Assembly: GCA_028280565.1 (NCBI GenBank)
Contig: JANQLQ010000312.1
Span: 1-64,000 of the forward strand
DNA: 64,000 nt
DNA from: Fulvivirga sp.
Lineage (GTDB): Bacteria; Bacteroidota; Bacteroidia; Cytophagales; Cyclobacteriaceae
Reading direction: 5' to 3'
Below are positions 53,352 to 61,248 of this stretch, one piece after another. Both the position numbers and the translations under genes were made by a program. The notes beneath the pieces were generated by a model. That model had not been told where the DNA came from and searched no databases. It saw nothing but the letters and a program-made list of their open reading frames with translations. The first letter of the stretch is position 1, and every line of letters begins with the position of its first letter.

Positions 53352-54602
53352 TCAGAGATTTTTAGCCAAGCGAATGCCCGAAAACATCCATCTTAAATGA
53401 GGGTGAAAAAAGTTTCTATAGGTACTACGGATATGATCGGAGGGTGTTGCACAAGAACCTCCTTTTAGTACCATTTGATTGACCATAAACTTTCCATTGT
53501 ATTCTCCAACGGCTCCTTCGGGTGCTTGGTAAAAGGGATAGGGACGATAAGCACTCGCAGTCCATTCCCAAACGTCACCATATAACTGGTTATTACCGTC
53601 TATTTTAGGTGTCGGGGAATAATGGTCAGAGTCCATGAAATTAGAATCTTCGCTTATTAGACCGTACTGGTTGCAAGCCACTTCCCATTCAAATTCAGTC
53701 GGAAGCCTAAGACCACGCCATTTTGCATAGGCATCCGCCTCAAAAAAGCTGACATGGGTCACCGGGGCGGCAGGATCTATCTTTTGAAGTCCCCCGCTCA
53801 AAGAATAGTAAGACCAGGTCCCTTCTACCCAATGCCAATGATATGGCGCTTTGACTTGGTGGGTCTTTACCCACTCCCAGGCTTCGGAGAGCCAAAACCG
53901 GAAATCCTGGTAGCCTCCATCGTCTATAAATTCAAGGTATTCGGCGTTGGTAACGAGCCTGTCTTGTAAAGCACATTGATGGATAAAAACATTATGCACT
54001 CCTAGTTCATTGTCAAAATGAAAGCCATTTCCTTGGTACCCGATGGTATGTACGCCTTCTTCCAATGTAAGGTAAGCCGGGGCTCCTGTTTTTTGGGAAG
54101 ACGGTGCAGAAGCACTGCTATAAGATGGAAACAAAGGATTATTCCCAAGAATGTACTTGATGTCATAAAACAAGAGTTCTTGATGCTGCTGCTCGTGTTG
54201 TAACCCAAGCTCTACGAGTTGCAAGATCGAATCCTCGAGGTCCCCCTCCAACAATTCTTCCATTTTATCGTCCACATACGTACGGTATGCTAAGATCTCT
54301 GGTACAGTGGGTCGTGTCATATTCCCCCTGTTCGTACGGATCACGCGGGCTCCAACTGTTTCATAGTAGCTATTGAAAAGAAAGCCATAGTTTTCATCAA
54401 ACAGTGTGTACCCCTTGCAATGTGGTTGTAAAATAAAGGTTTCAAAAAACCAGGTGGTATGCCCTAAATGCCATTTTGGAGGACTTACGTCCACAATAGG
54501 CTGGACTACATGGTCTTCTGGTGTTAATGGGGAACAAATTTGTTCCGTTCGGGCACGTACATGGGTATAGCGGTCCTTTACATGAACTTCTTCAATGACC
54601 AT
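53352..54602 (-). CDS. egtB: Ergothioneine biosynthesis sulfoxide synthase EgtB
   Basis: EgtB is an iron enzyme that joins a thiol (gamma-glutamylcysteine or cysteine) to hercynine. The 416-residue protein has an N-terminal DinB-type domain with iron ligands in HLGHTTWFFE and HEQQHQE, and a C-terminal FGE-sulfatase-like domain (GDVWEWTASAYRPYPF, GGSCATPSDHIRSTYRNFF). The order and length match the family. No EgtC amidase or EgtE lyase is nearby, so the cysteine-using route or an unlinked lyase is likely. Confidence 0.95.
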   Translation of the reverse strand: MVIEEVHVKDRYTHVRARTEQICSPLTPEDHVVQPIVDVSPPKWHLGHTTWFFETFILQPHCKGYTLFDENYGFLFNSYYETVGARVIRTNRGNMTRPTVPEILAYRTYVDDKMEELLEGDLEDSILQLVELGLQHEQQHQELLFYDIKYILGNNPLFPSYSSASAPSSQKTGAPAYLTLEEGVHTIGYQGNGFHFDNELGVHNVFIHQCALQDRLVTNAEYLEFIDDGGYQDFRFWLSEAWEWVKTHQVKAPYHWHWVEGTWSYYSLSGGLQKIDPAAPVTHVSFFEADAYAKWRGLRLPTEFEWEVACNQYGLISEDSNFMDSDHYSPTPKIDGNNQLYGDVWEWTASAYRPYPFYQAPEGAVGEYNGKFMVNQMVLKGGSCATPSDHIRSTYRNFFHPHLRWMFSGIRLAKNL

Positions 54603-54673
54603 CAGGTTGAGTTTTGTGAATGAACGTTAAAGATAAAGACTTTTACGGTCCATTAAAACGCAACCGGCATTAA

Positions 54674-54823
54674 TTAAAGTTTGGACTGGATTAATTTTCG
54701 ATATTGCCGGTCAGCGGGCTCCTGGAACTTTTGATCGCGATAACGCGCGTCAGATGCCATAGCTACCTTGTAGAAGAAAAGACTAAAAAAAGCGACAATA
54801 GATAATAAGCACAAGTAATACAT
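54674..54823 (-). CDS. Short possible membrane protein (49 codons)
   Basis: A frame from ATG 54823 to TAA at 54674 gives a peptide with one hydrophobic helix (MYYLCLLSIVAFFSLFFY) and a hydrophilic, charged tail (KVAMASDARYRDQKFQEPAD then RQYRKLIQSKL). The sharp change from hydrophobic to mixed charge with ordered residues is typical of real small membrane proteins. It lies between EgtB (divergence zone) and the S8 protease promoter. A second, hydrophobic frame in another phase overlaps it from upstream, so a frameshifted longer gene is also possible. No family is known to me. Confidence 0.35.
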   Translation of the reverse strand: MYYLCLLSIVAFFSLFFYKVAMASDARYRDQKFQEPADRQYRKLIQSKL

Positions 54824-55025
54824 ATTCAATCTCCGTCAAATTGATCGTAACTACAAATATTATCGCTAAACTCCATAGATGGAACTCACAATGACCGGTT
54901 GTCTGACGGTTGTAAGGTTTTTGCAAAAAAAACAAAAAGACAATGTACCCACCGATCACATAAATCATAATAAGATTCTGCTTCGTTTGGCGTATCTTCA
55001 CATTTTTAAATACAAATCAATAAAG

Positions 55026-56663
55026 ATGAAAAGAGTGAGTCGGATATTGATCGGCTTTTTGGCGTTGTGTTCTCCCAGTATTTATGCACAACTGATGATC
55101 GCCGATAGTAGCAGCCTGCCCGCACAGGAATGGTTGGTAATGGATCCCGTAGAGGATAAAATGCAGGGTGTGAGTGCTGAAAAGACCTATAAAACGCTGT
55201 TGAAAGGTAAATCTTCAAAGACTGTTACAGTAGCTGTGATCGATTCCGGCGTGGATATTGATCACGAAGACTTACAAGGTAAGATCTGGATCAATGAAGA
55301 TGAAATCGAAGGGAACGGCATCGATGACGATAAGAATGGTTATGTAGACGACCGGTATGGCTGGAATTTTATAGGAGGAAAGAAGGGGAATGTAGAACAG
55401 GATACTTACGAGCTTACTCGCCTTTATGTAGAGTTGAAACAAAAATACGATGGCATAGAGGAAAAGAAGGTGAAAAAGAAGAATAGGGATGAATACGCGC
55501 AGTGGGTGAAAGTAAAGATGGACTTTGAAAAAACCCGGGACAAGGCGGAGCAACAGTACGGCTTCTACAAAAGCTTGCAGAGTAACATCACCCGGTACAA
55601 CAACTTACTAAAGGCCTATTTAGACGTAGAAAAACTGACCATAGAAGACCTTGAAAAAATCAATACCCAAGACTCAACCGTACTGGCGGCAAGGGGCATG
55701 ATCGGGATGATCTTTCAAAATGTAGGGCCTGAAGCTGATTTCGGGCTGTTGGCAGAAGAGTTGGAAGAAGCGGTGGAATATTTTGGCAACCAAGTACATT
55801 ATGCTTACAATACGGAATTCGACCCTAGGGACATCGTAGGTGATGATTATAAAGACCTGTATGAGCAAGGTTATGGCAATAATGATGTAAAAGGTCATGA
55901 CCCTAGTCACGGTACCCACGTGGCAGGGATCATCGCGGCCAATCGTGACAATGGGATTGGCATCAACGGGATTGTGAGTGATGTAAAGATCATGGTCATA
56001 CGTGCGGTACCGGATGGCGATGAAAGGGATAAGGATGTGGCTAACGCCATCATTTATGCCGTAGACAATGGCGCCCAGGTGATCAATATGAGTTTCGGCA
56101 AATCTTATTCTCCCGGCAAGGAAGCTGTAGACAAAGCCGTAAAGTATGCCGAAGAAAAGGGGGTACTTTTGGTGCATGCCGCAGGAAACAGTTCGAAAAA
56201 CATCGACAAAGGGAAGAATTTTCCCACTAAAAAGTATACTGAAAGCTCTTCTGCCTCTAACTGGCTAGAAATAGGGGCATCTTCTTGGGGCGATAATGAA
56301 AATTTTGTCGGCTCTTTTAGTAATTATGGAAAAGAGACCGTGGACGTTTTCGCTCCCGGGGTACAGATCTATTCTACTACACCTGGGGATACCTACAAGT
56401 CTTACGACGGCACCAGCATGGCTGCCCCGGCTACCAGTGGTGTGGCCGCTCTGCTCATGTCCTATTACCCCGAGCTGTCGGCTTTCCAGGTCCGTGACAT
56501 TATCAAGAAATCGTCCCGGAAGTTTGACAATTTAGAGGTAGTTAAACCGGGAAAAGATAATGAAAAGGTGAATTTTAATGAATTGTCCATCACCGGGGGG
56601 ATTATTAACGCCTATGAAGCGGTGAAGATGGCCGAAGCTCTATCGATAGAGAAAGGAAATTAA
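55026..56663 (+). CDS. Exported S8 (subtilisin-type) serine protease
   Basis: The 545-residue protein starts at 55026 with a signal peptide (residues 1-21, ending IYAQ); the open frame before it has no signal. The catalytic triad is Asp73 (VAVIDSGVD), His295 (DPSHGTHVAG) and Ser464 (DGTSMAAPA). Between Asp and His lies an insert of about 220 residues, far more than the ~35 of subtilisin, with charged helical text (VKKKNRDEYAQWVKVKMD) that could form a coiled coil. Such inserts are seen in Bacteroidota S8 enzymes. The gene ends at a hairpin terminator (56686-56714). Its substrate is unknown. Confidence 0.94.
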   Translation: MKRVSRILIGFLALCSPSIYAQLMIADSSSLPAQEWLVMDPVEDKMQGVSAEKTYKTLLKGKSSKTVTVAVIDSGVDIDHEDLQGKIWINEDEIEGNGIDDDKNGYVDDRYGWNFIGGKKGNVEQDTYELTRLYVELKQKYDGIEEKKVKKKNRDEYAQWVKVKMDFEKTRDKAEQQYGFYKSLQSNITRYNNLLKAYLDVEKLTIEDLEKINTQDSTVLAARGMIGMIFQNVGPEADFGLLAEELEEAVEYFGNQVHYAYNTEFDPRDIVGDDYKDLYEQGYGNNDVKGHDPSHGTHVAGIIAANRDNGIGINGIVSDVKIMVIRAVPDGDERDKDVANAIIYAVDNGAQVINMSFGKSYSPGKEAVDKAVKYAEEKGVLLVHAAGNSSKNIDKGKNFPTKKYTESSSASNWLEIGASSWGDNENFVGSFSNYGKETVDVFAPGVQIYSTTPGDTYKSYDGTSMAAPATSGVAALLMSYYPELSAFQVRDIIKKSSRKFDNLEVVKPGKDNEKVNFNELSITGGIINAYEAVKMAEALSIEKGN

Positions 56664-56685
56664 AGGAGCCCTTTGTACTGAAGGC

Positions 56686-56714
56686 AAACCAGTCTAACTT
56701 TAGGCTGGTTTTTT
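56686..56714 (+). terminator. Intrinsic terminator after the S8 protease gene
   Basis: AACCAGTCTA and TAGGCTGGTT form a 10 bp stem with one G-T pair, followed by TTTTT. It lies 23 bases past the stop at 56663, just before the next gene at 56727. Confidence 0.85.
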
Positions 56715-56726
56715 TATTTAAGCTTT

Positions 56727-57164
56727 ATGGAAATTCTCAAACACGCACATTCCGGCCTTCGCTGGATTGTCCTCATCGCCATTGTGCTGGCTATCGTAAA
56801 CGCTATAGGCAAGACCAATGGTTCTAAACCTTTTGGAGAAAAGGATAGAAAACTCGGGCTATTTGCACTCATATTTACCCATACCCAATTTCTGCTTGGT
56901 CTCATATTATACTTTATAAGCCCAAAGGTGGTATTTTCAGGTATTGCCATGAAAGATAGTGTATTGCGCTTCTTCCTCGTGGAGCACATCAGCATCATGG
57001 TGGTAGCGGTAGCACTGATCACTATTGGTTATAGCCGGGCTAAAAGAGCAGAAGATGATGGCAAAAAGTTCCGTTCTATTTTGATCTTTTACTTGATAGG
57101 GCTTATCCTGCTCCTTGCCGGTATTCCATGGCCTTTCCAAAACTACGGGGCCGGGTGGTTTTGA
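56727..57164 (+). CDS. Four-helix membrane protein of unknown function
   Basis: The 145-residue protein has four strongly hydrophobic segments, in LRWIVLIAIVLAIVNAI, LGLFALIFTHTQFLLGLILYF, EHISIMVVAVALITIGYS and FYLIGLILLLAGIPWP. Conserved-looking histidines occur in HAHSGLRW, THTQ and EHIS, which could bind a haem or metal. It resembles a widespread Bacteroidota family of ~150 residues with no settled function. The start is the first ATG after the terminator. Confidence 0.8.
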   Translation: MEILKHAHSGLRWIVLIAIVLAIVNAIGKTNGSKPFGEKDRKLGLFALIFTHTQFLLGLILYFISPKVVFSGIAMKDSVLRFFLVEHISIMVVAVALITIGYSRAKRAEDDGKKFRSILIFYLIGLILLLAGIPWPFQNYGAGWF

Positions 57165-57313
57165 TGTGTTGACGGGGACGGGTTGATCGATATTGTTTAA
57201 ATCGATGTTTTATAGGCGGCAGTAGGCAAAGGGCAGCAAGCAGAACGTTATCAGTCATTGATTAGTAGGCTCGCATGCTATATTTTGGCGATTGCCGGCT
57301 CAATACACCAAAC

Positions 57314-57838
57314 ATGCTAGATCAACGAATACAAATTATACAAGGTGATATTACCCGTTTGGATGTGGCGGCTATTGTTAACGCGGCTAACCCGGGTTTA
57401 CTGGGGGGTGGAGGTGTAGACGGGGCCATTCACCGCGCCGCCGGACCCGAACTCCGGGCATTTAACAAAACGCTGGGAGGGTGTAAAACGGGAGAGGCTA
57501 AGATCAGCCCGGGTTTTAGGCTACCGGCGGAGTTTGTCATTTCTACGGTAGGCCCGGTATGGAAGGGAGGAAATTCCAATGAAGCTGGGCTACTCGGACA
57601 GTGCTACTACAATAGTTTGAAATTAGCTTCAGCCCATAACATTACGTCCATCGCTTTCCCGGCGATCAGCACAGGGGTTTACGGATTTCCTTTCCGCCAA
57701 GCTTGTGAAATTGCGCTGTCGAGCTCGAACCAGTTTCTAGTGCAAAATGATAATATCCAAAAGGTATTGATGGTATCTTTTTCGGAGGCCGACTTTAACA
57801 CGTACCTGGGCATTTATACCCAAGTAAATAGCAGGTAA
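57314..57838 (+). CDS. Macro-domain protein, O-acetyl-ADP-ribose deacetylase type
   Basis: From the ATG at 57314 the protein has 174 residues and is a single macro domain of the YmdB type. The ADP-ribose loop IVNAANPGLLGGGGVDGAIH (residues 18-37) and the second loop FPAISTGVYGFP are intact. It would hydrolyse O-acetyl-ADP-ribose or remove ADP-ribose from proteins in the cytosol. An earlier ATG 13 codons upstream gives an untypical N-terminus, so 57314 is preferred. Confidence 0.93.
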   Translation: MLDQRIQIIQGDITRLDVAAIVNAANPGLLGGGGVDGAIHRAAGPELRAFNKTLGGCKTGEAKISPGFRLPAEFVISTVGPVWKGGNSNEAGLLGQCYYNSLKLASAHNITSIAFPAISTGVYGFPFRQACEIALSSSNQFLVQNDNIQKVLMVSFSEADFNTYLGIYTQVNSR

Positions 57839-57874
57839 TATTGTATATTAGTCAAGGTCAACGGATCAACGCGT

Positions 57875-58252
57875 ATGAAAATCTATCTTACCGTGCTAGC
57901 TGTTTTTCTTACCCCGGTCTTATATGGGCAAGTGGAGCATAACTTTACCATGGGGCCTAACAATACGACCTGCGACAGCTTGGACACCCAAGACATGGAT
58001 AATGCACAACTCATTGAAGAGGTTAGGAACACGAAATTCAGGTACCAGGAACAGCTGAAAATTTCAAGGTATAAAAGCCCAAGGCAATTGTGGTTTTATT
58101 CCTGCGATGGCAAAACAGGGTACCTGGTCGCCAAGGAAACGGAGGATGAGGAGATCATTTACCCCAATGTCTCGATCGGGGACTGGAACGAATTGTTAGA
58201 GTCCACAGACCCTATTTTAGCCTACAAAAGGATCAAGGACTCTATGGAATGA
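57875..58252 (+). CDS. Small secreted protein of unknown function
   Basis: The 125-residue protein has a signal peptide (residues 1-18, ending LYGQ) and then a small globular body with two cysteines (TTCDSL, FYSCDG), which could bond in the periplasm. I recognise no domain. It lies 36 bases after the macro-domain gene on the same strand and could be in the same transcript. Its stop is 13 bases from the convergent oxidoreductase gene. Confidence 0.7.
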   Translation: MKIYLTVLAVFLTPVLYGQVEHNFTMGPNNTTCDSLDTQDMDNAQLIEEVRNTKFRYQEQLKISRYKSPRQLWFYSCDGKTGYLVAKETEDEEIIYPNVSIGDWNELLESTDPILAYKRIKDSME

Positions 58253-58264
58253 TTTCGTGTGAAG

Positions 58265-59251
58265 TCACATTCCATTCAAAATGATCTTGCCCTTATTTTG
58301 GTTTTGTTCCATGTAGCCGTGGGCTTTTGGGGCATCTTTCCAGTCAAATATACGATCGATGACCGGCTTTAACTCACCAGTTTCAAACTGGGTTAAAAAT
58401 CGTTTTGTAAAATCTTCCACCAGCGCAGCCTTGTAGGCCAAATCACGGGCCCGTAACGTGGAGCCGCTCAACGTAACACGTTTGATCAAGATCTTTGCCA
58501 GGTTAGCGTTCGGCACTTTTGCACCGCCCATAGCCGCTAGCAGCACCCACCTGCCATCCATGGCGATGGCGGAAAGGTTAGGCTCAAAATAGCTAGCCCC
58601 GATCGGGTCTATGATCACGTTAACTCCCGACCCGCCAGTATACTCCTGTACCTTGCTGCTAAAGTCGGGTTCACTTTTGTAGTTGATCCCATAACTGGCT
58701 CCTAGCTGCCGGCAAAATTCTATTTTTTCGGGTGACCCTGCAGTAACGATCGCTTTTGCGCCGACAGCCTTACACAGTTGGATAGCCGCAGTACCCACGC
58801 CACTGGCCCCTGCATGGATCAATGCCGAATCACCTGGTTTCAATGCAGCAACAAAAAATAAAACTTGGTGGGCGGTAAGGAAAACTTCTGCTACTCCTGC
58901 AGCCTGTTCAAAATCCAGCCCCGGCGGAATAGGCATGACCAAGCGTTCGTCCACTACAACATATTCCGCATAACCACCGCCTGCCAGTAACGCAAACACC
59001 TTATCGTCTTTTTGAAAACGGGTGCAAGCGCTACCCACCTCTTCTACCACCCCGGCAACCTCCAAGCCGATGATCTCGGACTCCCCCTTGGGAGGCGGGT
59101 ACTTTCCTTGCCGTTGTAAAATGTCCGCCCGGTTCACTCCACAGGCTTTTACTTTGATCAAGAGCTGGTCCGGCCGGATCGTTGGCGTATTGGCGTCACC
59201 CAGACAGAGTTGTGATGCATCACCGGGGGATTTTACTAGGATTGCTTTCAT
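58265..59251 (-). CDS. NAD(P)H-dependent quinone oxidoreductase (MDR family)
   Basis: The 328-residue enzyme belongs to the zinc-free quinone reductase / PIG3-like group of the medium-chain dehydrogenase superfamily. The N-terminal catalytic fold has QGKYPPPKGESEIIGLEVAG, and the NADPH-binding fold has IHAGASGVGTAAIQL followed by KAIVTAGSPEKIEFC. No zinc-ligand cysteine cluster is present. It would reduce quinones or enones in the cytosol. It stands alone. Confidence 0.92.
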   Translation of the reverse strand: MKAILVKSPGDASQLCLGDANTPTIRPDQLLIKVKACGVNRADILQRQGKYPPPKGESEIIGLEVAGVVEEVGSACTRFQKDDKVFALLAGGGYAEYVVVDERLVMPIPPGLDFEQAAGVAEVFLTAHQVLFFVAALKPGDSALIHAGASGVGTAAIQLCKAVGAKAIVTAGSPEKIEFCRQLGASYGINYKSEPDFSSKVQEYTGGSGVNVIIDPIGASYFEPNLSAIAMDGRWVLLAAMGGAKVPNANLAKILIKRVTLSGSTLRARDLAYKAALVEDFTKRFLTQFETGELKPVIDRIFDWKDAPKAHGYMEQNQNKGKIILNGM

Positions 59252-59500
59252 AGTGGGGTGAATTTAGGGAATGTCAAGGGAATTTTGGTGTATATGGAGG
59301 GTGTAATGGTGAAATTGGGTGCATCCCTCAAAGTACCTTATGGAAGGTAAAGCATATCGCGGAGAAAGAAGACACGCTGGATCATGATACCCTAACAAAT
59401 ACAAAGACCTTCACCTAACGAGCATGAAAAGATCACCTTTGTGATCAATGCCTTTGTAAGATATATGGAACCAAAATAGCATATAAAGTGGCGCGTTGAA

Positions 59501-59525
59501 AAAGCCCCGCAATAGCGGGGCTTTG
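59501..59525. terminator. Terminator after the putative lipoprotein gene
   Basis: AAAGCCCCGC and GCGGGGCTTT form a perfect 10 bp stem with loop AATA. It lies 6 bases past the stop codon at 59531 on the minus strand and is followed there by TTCAACGC. The rest of the 59252-59530 spacer shows no gene. Confidence 0.85.
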
Positions 59526-59530
59526 ATTTT

Positions 59531-60001
59531 CTATTCCGGTGGCCACATTTGAATACCCTCCATGTTTGCATTTGGTGGATATATTACTTCAAAATCTAAA
59601 CGTTGTAAATCGCCTAAACTTAAATCATACCGCCTTAGAATATTATAATCCTCTATGATTTTCTGCCACTCGTATTTAGCCAATGTATCTGGGTGAAAAA
59701 TATACAACGATAGGGTATCTGACGAAATAAATTCAAAAATCTCCTCCTCTGTACAATTACAGTCATAATAGCCAGAATGACCTTTTCGAGCTTCTGGAAA
59801 TGGCGGGGTTAGAGTTACTGGTAATGTGGTATCAGGATACAAGATGCCACCTTCTCCTCCGAACGCAAAATAATAGTTTACATCCGTATCAGAGTTATTC
59901 ATTAAAGTGATTGAAGACTGCGGAAACGTATCCTTACAACCTTTGGATAACAAAATCAAGAGTACACTTACTATAGTCATTAAATATGTTAGATTTCTCA
60001 T
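59531..60001 (-). CDS. Small lipoprotein beside an RHS tip, possible immunity protein
   Basis: The 156-residue protein has a lipobox (LLSKGC, Cys22) and a short globular body (ITLMNNSDTDVNYYFAFGG, SGYYDCNCTEEEIFEFI) with a Cys-x-Cys motif. I recognise no family. It starts 13 bases after the remnant RHS toxin tip ends (60014) and is on the same strand, the place where immunity genes sit. Periplasmic lipoproteins are known as immunity proteins for some toxins, so this is a fair but unproven guess. It is intact although the RHS tip is frameshifted. Confidence 0.6.
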   Translation of the reverse strand: MRNLTYLMTIVSVLLILLSKGCKDTFPQSSITLMNNSDTDVNYYFAFGGEGGILYPDTTLPVTLTPPFPEARKGHSGYYDCNCTEEEIFEFISSDTLSLYIFHPDTLAKYEWQKIIEDYNILRRYDLSLGDLQRLDFEVIYPPNANMEGIQMWPPE

Positions 60002-60013
60002 TTTGTGATATGA

Positions 60014-61078
60014 TTAAGGTCGTCTTCTTGGGTATCTCCTTCGGGGCGGCTCGTAAATACTCCAATCAACCCCGTAATGCTTCCCGAAATACCTTGCTGC
60101 ATATTGGTTATCATTTCGCTCGTACCACCTTACGCTATGGTTGTTATACCACCAGGAAGAGGTCTAGAGGTGGCCACACTAATAAGACTTGGTAACCTAA
60201 CAACTGGAAGGTAAAACGGCCCGAAAATTTGGCTATCAAAAGTGTGCACGTATTCGTGCATAAACAAAGGATCACTAATTACCTATCCTCAAAACTTCCA
60301 GTAATTTCATCCCTAATATTAAGATTGATAAAATTACCAATGCTGACACCATTCCTTGTGTCTTTATTCTCAGCAATTGAAAAGGTGGCTCCACCAAAAT
60401 AGTCTACCCCATCGATACCGCCGAAAGCATTTCTTACTTGAGAATAGCCATAACTAATAGTAGATTGTGGCAATCCCAACTAAAGCGTCCAATACCCTGA
60501 AGTGTCTGTCCAAGGAAATTGCGCTTACCATCCAAATAGAAGTTACCTGCAAATAGTTTCCCGTATTTTGCAGTCTATCCCAATCACCATTAAAATTCCA
60601 TCTCCCAGCCCACTAAGAGTACCTGCAGCCAAAGTTCCACCATAAACAATGCCAGCCCCTTTGATTACTTTTCCTAAAACAGGAACTCCTAAACCTGTTG
60701 TCACCCCGGCTGTAATTGCTACACCTGTTACTGCTCCACTACCAAAGGATTCCAATCCATCCCAGAAATTGTCAATTTCTCCGTTAGCTGCTTGTACTGC
60801 CACGTTTGTCGTACCAAATACAGCTCAATCACTACAACGGCCAGGAATGGTAGTTCTCCATCGGGATCAACGTTCATGATTGGATTATTCATAACCCCAA
60901 CGTATGGAGAATTATATGGCTTCAAGTACCCTTGGGGGTCTACCGCCATAAACCGCCCCAAAGCCGGGTCATACGGCCTCGCATGAAAATCATAAAGGTT
61001 TAACCCGGACTCTGCCATCCACTCCTTCCCCTGGTAGAGATAAACGTTATGCAACTGCCCTGTACTAGAAGAAGCCAC
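60014..61078 (-). pseudogene. Frameshifted RHS C-terminal tip with HEYVH metallopeptidase-like domain
   Basis: The RHS core end is clear: NVYLYQGKEWMAESGLNLYD, PALGRFMAVDPQGYL and a VDPDGE end. Then a glycine-rich linker (GAVTGVAITAGVTTGLGVPV) leads to a variable C-terminal tip. The tip reads through fragments in shifting frames: GNFYLDG...NFLGQTLQGIGR, FGGIDGVDYFGGATFS, MHEYVHTFDSQIFGPFYL and WYERNDNQYAARYFGKHYG, ending at TAA 60014. At least six single-base indels (about 60825, 60573, 60556, 60478, 60281 and 60155) break it. HEYVH matches the HExxH zinc motif of metallopeptidase-like toxin tips. The N-terminal repeats are missing, so it may be a displaced tip or a remnant. Confidence 0.8.
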
Positions 61079-61189
61079 CCCAACAATAGCGGGGATCCTT
61101 AAAAAGTTACATGGATATACTTACCGACATTTTTATTTGTCCACCGCTTACCTAATCTAGGGGCAAGATCGGTCAATTTATTAACGCAA

Positions 61190-61223
61190 AAAAGCCGCCT
61201 CGACTATTCGAGGCGGCTTTTTC
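61190..61223 (-). terminator. Terminator downstream of the beta-helix lipoprotein gene
   Basis: AAAAAGCCGCCTCGA and TCGAGGCGGCTTTTT form a perfect stem of 15 bp with loop CTAT, 26 bases past the stop codon at 61249. It would stop transcripts from the right and isolate the RHS remnant. Nothing else is visible in the 61079-61248 spacer. Confidence 0.9.
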
Positions 61224-61248
61224 TAAAATTATATCAATAGTCTTTGCC

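Noticed and set aside
54783..55001. 72-codon hydrophobic frame on the minus strand before the S8 protease
   Set aside because: It overlaps the likely promoter of the protease and its hydrophobic content comes from AT-rich antisense; kept only as a possible frameshift partner of the 49-codon frame.
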